Positions 10,148-19,700 of a stretch of DNA of 64,000 bases are shown piece by piece. Under the pieces are notes generated by a model, which was not told the DNA's origin, ran no database searches, and saw nothing but the letters and a program-made list of their open reading frames with translations. The first letter of the stretch is position 1, and each line of letters starts with the position of its first letter. The stretch comes from Pollenia angustigena. Taxonomy: Eukaryota; Arthropoda; Insecta; Diptera; Polleniidae. The stretch is from the NCBI GenBank assembly GCA_930367215.1, contig OV884059.1, positions 231,507,803 through 231,571,802 of the forward strand. Reading direction: 5' to 3'. Made by a program: the position numbers and the translations under genes.

Positions 10148-10259
10148 CCCAATTTCACCAAGTTCAGTTAAAACTAACTATTACTTTAACTTCCAGCTTA
10201 CAATATGTTTTGACAGCTTGAACTGATAGTTAATTATAGCTGAACTTGGTGAAATTGGG
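10148..10259. repeat. Small AATTTCACCAAGTTCAG hairpin, copy 2
   Basis: CCAATTTCACCAAGTTCAG at the left is mirrored by CTGAACTTGGTGAAATTGG at the right. The interior holds a second inverted pair (AACTATTACTTTAAC / GATAGTTAATTAT). The unit looks like a complete small MITE nested inside the Mutator-like element. Confidence 0.6.
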
Positions 10260-10433
10260 GGTTACTTATTAAAACAAATGGTAATGTTGTCGTCAAAAAA
10301 AATGTACTGTTTTTTTCTTGATTGTACTGTTTTTATGTATTCGATGTACTGTTTTTCCGAATTTAAAATCTGGCTACCCTAAACTAGACTTAAGCCAAAG
10401 TTAGCACAATATTGTCTTCGATTGGTACAAGAG

Positions 10434-10985
10434 CTAATAGGTTGTGCAGTCACACGATTGGTGTATTAAAAAGTGTGAAAGTTGAAGCATTGCGGCAATC
10501 TTGTGATCCCAGCTTGACAAAAATAGCATTAAAAAATATTCCATATATTCTCGAAAAGTGAGAAAAAACTGTGTCTCTAACTCATAGCGAAAACTTTCAA
10601 AACGACGGCGGCGAAAATACAACCATCGGCTATACCAAATAATGTAAAGGCCGACTTTAATGTTTGTTGTTTGCAAACGAGCTTTGAAAAAATTCGTATA
10701 TTTTAGAAAAATGTTAAAAGCAAAATAATTAAACAATGGAAAAATTTGCCAAGAACAAAATGTTACTATTATTATTCTTTGCATTTGGCATTTTTAATTT
10801 TTCTTAGTGTTAAAATTCGCGAGTTCCTTTGAAAGTTCAAAGCGGGAACTCACAATAATACAGACACAGTTTAGTAAGAAAAACAGCTGTTTGTTTCAAT
10901 ATATGGCATTTTTGTTTCATTTAACACATTTCAATCGAAAAGTTCTTAGAAGCGAGAGTTACAGAACATAGGCGCAGATCTTAAA
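10434..10985. repeat. Partial copy of the GTACCCATG repeat family
   Basis: Blocks such as GGCGGCGAAAATACAACC (near 10606), AATGTTTGTTGTTTGCAAAC and the right end GCGAGAGTTACAGAACATA match the complete copies at 37891-38784 and 59923-60652. The left tip is missing or altered. The 116-residue minus frame is an accident of this repeat. Confidence 0.6.
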
Positions 10986-11460
10986 ATTAGTTACAGCTCA
11001 ATCTGGCATTAGACAAGGCCCAAAAAATGTTGAAAGCGATTTTAAAAAATGCTTGAAAATATATAAAAATCAGATACAAATAGCTCCGGTAGCTTAGTTT
11101 ATATTTAGGCAAGACACTGATACAAGCAAAATGCAAACGATTAAATTTTTAGACCAGTATAGGCTTTAATATGTATATGCAACTTATTTAATGAAAAGAG
11201 AAAAAGTACCAATTTTATCCTCTTTTTCCCCAAAAAACTCACAATTTTATCCGTTAAAAAGAACCTAAATATCCAAAATGCATGCCAAATTTATCAAAAT
11301 TAAAAAAAAGTAAAATTTTTTTTCCTTATTTACCTCTTAAAGTTACCCTATATTTGAATATGGGCCATATCATTGGTTGGTTACTGGTTTGGCGCACTGA
11401 GCAAAAATGTTTTTTCTAAAAAAATGATAACAAATATTTGGGTAAATTCTAAATATACAT
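10986..11460. other. Gene-free AT-rich DNA
   Basis: Nothing recognisable beyond poly-A/T-rich sequence and a GGTTACTGGTTTGGC word that reappears in changed form near 11920, suggesting an older duplication around the MITE at 11461. Confidence 0.35.
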
Positions 11461-11667
11461 GGGTGTGCTGGAAATCGAAAACGTAAGAATTTTAAAAGTC
11501 GGTTTTAATAATATTTCTGTAAAAAAAGAATTTTATGACATATATTATTTAATTATTTTTCTATTAAACAGAATTTTATAACAGAAATTCTAAAAATTAG
11601 ATTAAAAATCTATTCAAAACAACTTCTGAATTCTAGCGTTTTACGTTTTCGATTTCCAGCACATCCC
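11461..11667. mobile_element. 207-bp MITE, GGGTGTGCTGGAAATC ends
   Basis: The left end GGGTGTGCTGGAAATCG (continuing AAAACGTAA) is mirrored by the right end CGATTTCCAGCACATCCC with about 26 bp of inverted match. The interior is AT-rich and itself weakly palindromic. No clear duplication: the flanks are CAT and TGA. A degraded relative of the end (GGGCATGTTCTGGAAATCG) lies at 9410. Confidence 0.65.
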
Positions 11668-12091
11668 TGATAAACTGGACGACAGATTTTTTTTTGTTTG
11701 TTAAAAAATAACGTGGGTCACAAGATATGGTTTCTATTGAAACTTAAAATCGTTATAACTTTTTGCACAAAATATAAACAGTTATTAAGATTCAACTCAA
11801 ATAATGCAAACCTGCTTTGTGCACATTATATCATTTATTACACTTATATTTTTTAAATGTCTTTCGAGAAGGTCAAAGTATTTACTAAAGCAAACAAAAA
11901 ATAGAGACCACATAAGTTGGTTGCTGGTTTGCCGAACGGAACAAAAATGTTTTGACATACATTCTTTGAATAGAACATGCAGCATAACAATTTCAAACAA
12001 TAATATTTTTACTTTTACATTGAAAATTTGTCTCATAGCACAAAAAGTGACGAATGAAGCCTAACAATTGTTAGTTAGATAACTGCAAAAT
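11668..12091. other. Gene-free AT-rich DNA
   Basis: Two overlapping opposite-strand frames (11797-12036 and 11804-12064) lack motifs and codon structure; I treat them as chance. Confidence 0.35.
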
Positions 12092-12268
12092 TGTGCCCCA
12101 GTTGGCGAGTTGGTAGTGAGCTAGTCTATCAGTGCGAGGGTTGCGGGTTCGATTCCCGCCAGGGACTCTGTTCTTTTTCACGGCCTGAAGGTCTACGTTA
12201 CTATTGCTTGGTTAATTAAGTAAGAATATAATTGGTATTTGTAACTCTTATTAAATAAATAATATTAT
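12092..12268 (+). repeat. tRNA-derived SINE
   Basis: The head has a good RNA polymerase III A box (TGGCGAGTTGG, 12103-12113) and a perfect B box (GGTTCGATTCC, 12146-12156) within a 5-bp GCGGG/CCCGC T-arm, at tRNA-like spacing. The acceptor and anticodon stems do not pair (5' GCCCCAG versus 3' AGGGACT), so this is not a working tRNA. A tRNA-unrelated body (CACGGCCTGAAGGTCTACG) and an A/T-rich tail ending TTAAATAAATAATATTA follow. This is the standard layout of a fly SINE. I found no second copy in the window and no certain target duplication. Confidence 0.75.
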
Positions 12269-12540
12269 ATGTAAGCCACATACGAAACTGATCGCACGTT
12301 CCGTACAGAATCAAATGTTTTTGATTTTGTTATTGTTTTTTTAAATACATTTGCGAGACTTTTTGGTAATTTTTGACAGTAGGTCAAGCACGGCTATGCA
12401 TATTATGGTTGGGCCTTCAATAAGCATCAATAAAAACAAATAACCTTAAAATCTCTCATTTCATTTCTTTTAGAAACAAAAGTTATGTATGTATAAACCG
12501 CTCTAGTAGCTAGATTATAGTACATTCTCTATTTTACCCT

Positions 12541-12808
12541 GCGGCCACACGTTCAAGTTGTTCTTGATAGTCTTTTACATATACTGCTTGTCAAAATTTA
12601 CATAAATTGAAAGCTGTGACGTAGGCTGTACTCAATTTGTGATCAATTTACATCCAAGATGTCAACAACAACAGAGACAAACGTGTACTCAGCTGTTAAA
12701 TTGAAAGTAAATTGCCAAACAAATGGAAAGTTGAAATTGAAAGTAAAAAACTGAGAGTGTATTGCAAATTGAAAGGAATTGAAAGGCAAAACTTGATCGT
12801 GTGGCCAC
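12541..12808. mobile_element. MITE with GGCCACACG ends
   Basis: GCGGCCACACGTTCAAGTT at the left is mirrored by AACTTGATCGTGTGGCCAC at the right, with one mismatch or insertion. The core is about 230 bp and rich in AAATTGAAAG words. This is a non-autonomous inverted-repeat element with no coding capacity and an undefined duplication. Confidence 0.6.
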
Positions 12809-13655
12809 CAAGTTTATTATTAAATCAACTACCAAACGTTTGTACAACGTTTTTTCTCAGAATGTTTCAATATTGTTCTTAATCTTTTCTTTTCTAGCTG
12901 CGTATGCTAATATTAATGTACATTTTGCGCTCACGAGCAAAAACAATACAAAACAAAATGACACAATCAATTTCATTGTTTAGGTTTCGTTTAATCACTA
13001 TAAAGAACAAAACAAAACGAAAGCAAACGTTTGGCTTTGTTTGCTTTCGTACTCTGGTATTTCAAACATCGCCGTTATATACATATCGACAATTTTTTAA
13101 TTTCGATATTTTGATATATCGATGTTTATTGCCATCCCTACACTAATCAGTTGTTTTATTAGAATCGGCAAGTGAGATTGTAGGCAAAATTAATGCACTT
13201 TTAGCATTTTATACAAACAATTTTTATATTAAAAGCAAATAAATAGAGTAGTTTAAAAATATATGAATAAAAGATATTAACGCCATGTATCTAGTGGAAG
13301 TTGCAAATTAATTTTATTTTCAAAATAGTATTGTCCCAAAAGAAAAAGTATTTTATTATACATAAATATTTATACAAATTAGATAAAATAAGATAGACAA
13401 TAGCAAGAACAACAACCGTATATAAAAAAAGCTACAAGATACAAAAACAAAGAAAAAAATACAGAACGTAAAAACGGACAGGTTTAAAAACCACTTAATT
13501 AAGCCACCTTAATTATTTATTTATTATGCTATTTTTAGTTAATAAGACAGTAAATAAAGAAAGTTAGCGATTTTGAATATAATAACGCATCATCATCAAA
13601 AAACAAAGTTCAAAAAAATCAAATAAGAAAAAGAAAGGAAAGCAACGATTTGAAT
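12809..13655 (+). promoter_or_regulatory. Probable promoter and 5' UTR region of the TMEM68-like gene
   Basis: The start codon at 13656 is preceded by an in-frame TAA at 13551 and no intervening in-frame ATG, so the 5' UTR lies here unless more upstream exons exist. Around 13080-13125 there are clustered ATCGA words (ATATCGAC, TTCGATAT, ATATATCGATG) resembling the DRE motif (TATCGATA) common at fly housekeeping promoters, and TCAGTT at 13148 could serve as an initiator. However, ATCGATGTTTATTGCCATCCC also resembles a transposon end, so the call is weak. The rest is A-rich 5' UTR-like sequence. Confidence 0.3.
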
Positions 13656-13701
13656 ATGGATTTTTTACAAAATATAAGAAAAAGTCTGGAAGAATTTTTG
13701 T
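13656..13701 (+). CDS. TMEM68: TMEM68-like gene, coding exon 1
   Basis: It encodes MDFLQNIRKSLEEFL plus the first base of Ser16, then the donor T/GTAAGTTT (phase 1). The LEEFL segment corresponds to the short N-terminal ILEEW-type helix before the membrane anchor in animal TMEM68 (from memory). The TGA before the ATG is out of frame; the upstream in-frame stop is at 13551. Confidence 0.85.
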
Positions 13702-16700
13702 GTAAGTTTCCACTGAAAGAAAAAAAAAGCATATTATGACAACAAAGTGCAGTTTACGGGGCGTACGAAAAAAAATTAAACCTCCTCTGGAATTAAAAAC
13801 AAAATTCAAATTTAAGGGGGCTGAGGACCGTGGGCCTCCCTGGATCCAAAAAACCGCCCCGCACACTTTGTGGAATGTGTGGGTACTCAAATTAAATATA
13901 ATTATACAAGAAAAACGAAAATAATAATATATAGGGCGGGCGGGACTTTTGGGGGCCTCTGGGTCAAAAAAGTGCGCCCATCCACTCATATCTATGTATG
14001 TGTATTTACTCAAATTAAAGGTAATTTGCTCACGATTGTAAATATTTCCTTTTGTTTTGTATTTTTAATGTTTTACGATCGATTTTTTAAATTTTTTGTA
14101 ACTAATATCCTATTTCCGATATGTTTCTGCGTAGGTGGCCTTCGGCCGTGCGCATGGATTTGCTCCTCTATAGTATAACAAAAACCGGCTTCGCATAGCC
14201 GGAATTCGTCCGGGCGCAAGGATTTAATCCTCTATGGTATAACAAACAACGGCTTCGCTTACTTAAGCTTTTTTCGTTCCCACGACAACCGGTTCTACGC
14301 ACCGTAACGATTCGGAGTCCAACGAACACCGACCAAGGATTGTCAACTCAGAAACACCTGTTCTTCAGGTCTCGCTGCTACAACAACAACAAAAGCTTTT
14401 CTGCACCTAAAATATACTTAAATTAAATAAATTAACCTAGAGAGGAAAATAATACCTATGCGAATACAAAAACAAAATACATATTTGCAATCGAGAACAA
14501 ATTAACTTTAATTTGACTACCTACACATAGGTATCACTAAGTGGGCGGTGCAGTTTTTTGGTTCCAAGGGACCCCACGGGCCTCAGTCCCCTTAAATTTT
14601 AATTTTTGTTTTTATTTTCTTATTTTTTTTCTGAATCGGGTGGCTATTTTTTTTGTACGCCCCGTAAACTGCACGTCAGCCAAAAAAGCATATTACAACA
14701 AATCAATTCGTAAGCAATAATGCTTAACTTTCAAATTGATTTTAATTTTTTAATTCTTTTTAGCCTCATACATTGATTTGGATTATTCTTTGTGGGTTTA
14801 TCGATTGCTGACCCCTCTAATTGCAACATTCCTATTGCCATTGGTGTTTGTGGCCCTAATATACATATCCTTTTTAGTCCTTTACATCTATAAATTGCAC
14901 AGGTTGGTAAAATTTAATAAAAACTAGCTTTTACCCGTGACTTCGTTCAAGTAAAAATTAGAGCAAGACTTAAAGAAAAGGTTTCATCCTATAAAAAATT
15001 TACATAAATTTTATGTAGTTTTTTACATCTATAAGTTCTAACTTTATGTTAAAATATTTCTTAATATAAATATTCTGGCCTCTGAACCATGTGGAGGACT
15101 TAAAGCTGAAGCGAACCAAGTAAAAAAAAACTCGAAAATATTTTGAGTTTGAGTATGTGAACAGCTATTGATATGAGCCTATTACTGTAACCTTAGAAAT
15201 GAAAAACGATTTAGTCCGTTTAATAACTATATAGAGTTGAACTTTGCAGAGAATATCGAAACACCTAGCTACCTTACTTCTTTTCCTTTTTATACCCTTC
15301 ACCGAAGGTAGAAAGGGTATATATTAGGGTGGCCGTTATTTTCTTTTTTTTTGATTTCTTATATTCTCCCCCCCCCAAATCGGTTCAGTTTTATGTAAAA
15401 AAAAAAATACAAAAAAATTTCGTAGCGATAAGTTGTGTGTTAGGGGGGGCGTCCGCCCCTCAAAGTTTGCCATCAAGCCATTTATTCAAATGTAATTTGT
15501 TTGCATATGACTATCTCTTAAAAACAACATTTTATAAGAACATGATATATGGCAATATTTTAGCTCTTCTAGTCAACAACATTAGCCTCGAAGAAAGTTT
15601 TTTGCTAAAATTAATATTTAAGAAAATAATTAAGAAAATAACAACAAAATTCCAAACATTTTATATACGTTTTATATATATAAAAGAGGGATTAAATGTC
15701 AAGTGAACTAATTTTGAAATCGATGTCTTTCGATTTGGATGAAATTTGCACCAACGTTAGTCCTATTGAATAGTAGTTTAGACACAAATTTTCAACAAGA
15801 TCGGTCAAAAAGTTTCTGAGTTTGGGGGGGTCAAAGTTTGAAATTTTGGCCATATAGGTGTTCTTTCACATCCATGTAACTTATTACCAATTGGGGTTAG
15901 CAAAATTTGTCCCAAGCAGCTTAGATAGCTATTTGATCAATCTTTAAAAAAAAATTTTTTTTGTTTTTTTTTGAATTTTTTAAAATTTTTTTAAATTTAC
16001 AACTTGGCAAAAAAAAAAAAAAAAAAAAAGTTTTAAATATAAAAAAAATATGTTAAAAAATTTTTTAAAAAAACCAAAAAATTTTTTTTAAAAAGATTGA
16101 TTAAATAGCTATCTAAGCTGCTTGAGACAAATTTTTCTAACCCCAATTGGTAATAAGTTACATGGATGTGAAAGAACACCTATATGGCCAAAATTTCAAA
16201 CTTTGACCCCCCCAAACTCAGAAACTTTTTGACCGATCTTGTTGAAAATTTGTGTCTAAACTACTATTCAATAGGACTAACGTTGGTGCAAATTTCATCC
16301 AAATCGAAAGACATCGATTTCAAAATTAGTTCACTTGACATTAAATCCCTCTTTTATATATATAAAACGTATATAAAATGTTTGGAATTTTGTTGTTATT
16401 TTCTTAATTATTTTCTTAAATATTAATTTTAGCAAAAAACTTTCTTCGAGGCTAATGTTGTTGACTAGAAGAGCTAAAATATTGCCATATATCATGTTCT
16501 TGTAAAATGTTGTTTTTAAGAGATAGTCATATGCAAACAAATTACATTTGAATAAATGGCTTGATGGCAAACTTTGAGGGGCGGACGCCCCCCCTAAAAC
16601 ACAACTTATCGCTACGAAATTTTTTTGTATTTTTTTTTACATAAAACTGAACCGATTTGGGGGGGGAGAATATAAGAAATCAGAAAAAAAAAGTTCTCCA

Positions 16701-19700
16701 TACAACTAACGGCCACGCTAGTATATATATATATATAACTTTGTCATTCCGTTTGTAATTTCTACAATATTGATCCTACACCCTATAAAGTATATATATT
16801 TTGGGTCCTTATGAAAAGCGAAGTTTAAAACCGGTTATCCGTCTGTCTGTTCAAATGGGTTTTCCGAAGCCCTCAGATATGATGGGGAATTGGTTGGGGT
16901 ATCTTTATGTCAGGTATTCTTATTATAATTTTGCTATTGAAATTAAGCCAGATCGGTCCACAAATGGCTGAGATATGAGCAAAAAACCACGACTACCTCT
17001 AATTTTTTCCAAAAATCCCTTGTGGTTGTTGTATTTTTATTACTTTTTGCTTTATATCTGGGGAACGGCAAAAGCCAAAGTTTCCAAATTAAGTACACAC
17101 ATTTAGGTTGTCAATACACACCATCCTACAAAATGTGGGCGGGATTGAAGAAGTGGGCGTGGTACCTCCCGTACAAAAAAATTAAAAATTTTATAAAAAC
17201 CTAAATTTTAGGGCTGCCATATGTCTTATGGATATGACTTATATACCAAAATATCGGAAAATTTCAGTAGAACGTATTCTTTAAAAGACTCGGAAAAATC
17301 GGTTCAGATACAAAAATGTTATGACCAACTTTCGGGAACCATAGATCTCCCCGAGTCCAAGCTTTATAACTCAAGTAAATGGTAAATTTCTTTTTAAACA
17401 CGTCGGTATATAAATCTGTCAAATCGGTTAAAAAATGGCTGAGTTACAACCGAAATACTGAATCCCCAAAAATTACTCTTTTTATACCCTTCACCACAGG
17501 TGTAAAAGCGTATATATGTATAAGTTTGTCATAACGTTTGTAATTTCCACAATATTGATTTTAGACCCCATAAAGTATATATATTCTGGGTCCATATGAG
17601 AAGAGAAGTTAATTTAACGATGTCCGTCTGTCCGTCTGACCGTCTGTCCGTCTTACGTTTGATATGTGTTTTCCGGATAATCCAGACATGATAGCGGCTA
17701 GGTTGTTTTACATTTATGTTACATACAGCCCACCATTTCTTGCTATTTAAATTCAGCCAGATCGGTCCAAAAATGACGTAGATATGAGCAAAAAACCACG
17801 ACTACCTCTAAATTTTTTCAAAAATCCCTTGTTGTTGTTGTATTTTTTTTGTTTCTGTATATCTTGAGAACGGGAAGAGCTAAAGTTTCCAAATTAGGTA
17901 CACACATTTAGGTTGCCAATACACACCATCCTACAAAATGTGGGCGGGATTGGAGAAGTGGGCGTGGTACCTCCCGTACAAAAAAAATTAAAAATTTTAT
18001 AAAAACCTAAATTTAAGGGCTGCCATATGTCCTATGGATATGACTTATATATCAAAATATCGGAAATTTTTAGTAAAACATATTTTATAAAAAACTCGGG
18101 AAAATCGGTTCAGATACAAAAAAGTTATGACCAAAATTAATTTTTTTTTTTAAATACCCAACTTTCGGGAACCAAAGATCTCCCCGAGTCCAAGCTTTAT
18201 AACTAAAGTAAATGGTAAATTTCTTCTTCAACACGTCAATATATAAATCTGCCCAATCGGTTAAAAAATGGCAGAGTTATAACCGAAATACTGAATCCAC
18301 AAAAATTACTCTTTTTTATAATTAACTTTGTTAAAATATATATTTACAAGTTTATATATAAATATAACTTAAGTAAATGGTAAAATTCTTCCTTAACACG
18401 TCGGTATATAAAACTATCAAATCGGTTAGACAATGGGTAATTTATGAGCAAAATACTCCAAAAATGGGCTAAAAAACATCAAAATTTTTATATCCATAGA
18501 CTTATATATCAAAATATCGGAAATTTTTAGTAAAACATATTTTATAAAAAACTCGGGAAAATCGGTTCAGATACAAAAAAGTTATGACCAAAATTAATTT
18601 TTTTTTTTAAATACCCAACTTTCGGGAACCAAAGATCTCCCCGAGTCCAAGCTTTATAACTAAAGTAAATGGTAAATTTCTTCTTCAACACGTCGATACA
18701 TAAATCTGCCAAATCGGTTAAAAAATGGCAGAGTTATAACCGAAATACTGAATCCACAAAAATTACTCTTTTTATACCCTTCACCACAGGTGTAAAAGGG
18801 TATATATAAGTTTGTAATTTCCACAATATTGATTTTAGACCCCATAAAGTATATATATTCTGGGTCCATATGAGAAGAGAAGTTGATTTAACGATGTCCG
18901 TCTGTCCGTCTGACCGTCTGTCCGTCTTACGTTTGATATGTGTTTTCCGGATAACCCAGACATGATAGCGGCTAGGTTGTTTTACATTTATGTTACATAC
19001 AGTCCACCATTTCTTGCTATTGAAATTCAGCCAGATCGGTCCAAAAATAACGTAGATATGAGCAAAAAACCACGACTACCTCTAAATTTTTCCAAAAATC
19101 CCTTGTTGTTGTATTTTTTTTATTTCTGTATATCTTGAGAACGGCAAGAGCCAAAGTTTCCAAATTAGGTACACACAGTTAGGTTGCCAATACACACCAT
19201 CCTACAAAATGTGGGCGGGATTGGAGAAGTGGGTGTGGTACCTCCCGTACAAAAAAAATTAAAAATTTTATAAAAACCTAAATTTAAGGGCTGCCATATG
19301 TCCTATGGATATGACTTATATATCAAAATATTAGTAAAACATATTTTATAAAAAACTCGGGAAAATCGGTTCAGATACAAAAAAGTTATGACCAAAATTA
19401 ATTTTTTTTTTAAATACCCAACTTTCGGGAACCATAGATCTCCCCGAGTCCAAGCTTTATAACTAAAGTAAATGGTAAATTTCTTCTTCAACACGTCGAT
19501 ATATAAATCTGCCAAATCGGTTAAAAAATGGCAGAGTTATAACCGAAATACTGAATCCACAAAAATTACTCTTTTTTATAATTAACTTTGTTAAAATATA
19601 TATTTACAAGTTTATATATAAATATAACTTAAGTAAATGGTAAAATTCTTCCTTAACACGTCGGTATATAAAACTATCAAATCGGTTAGACAATGGGTAA

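Larger units (their letters stand above)
8958..10380. mobile_element. Mutator-like element, non-autonomous (10-bp TSD)
   Basis: It begins AGGGTTGCCATACG and ends TCTGGCTACCCT, sharing about 10 bp of inverted tip (AGGGTWGCCA). It is flanked by the perfect 10-bp direct duplication AAACTAGACT (8948-8957 and 10381-10390). Duplications of 9-10 bp point to Mutator-like elements. The subterminal regions carry many GTACTGTTTT words (near 8975-9090 and 10305-10355). The interior holds two copies of a CCAATTTCACCAAGTTCAG hairpin. No transposase is visible; the 74-residue frame at 9997 has no motif. Confidence 0.75.

Noticed and set aside
12092..12166. A functional tRNA gene
   Set aside because: A and B boxes are good, but the acceptor and anticodon stems do not pair, and a SINE-like body and tail follow.
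13564..14178. Genes within intron 1
   Set aside because: All frames fall inside the inverted-repeat element and its minisatellite; overlapping frames on both strands are typical of such palindromic DNA.
15329..16570. A gene pair encoding the same protein on opposite strands
   Set aside because: The two frames are the same sequence in the two arms of a palindrome; the protein has no motif and is disrupted toward the tip.
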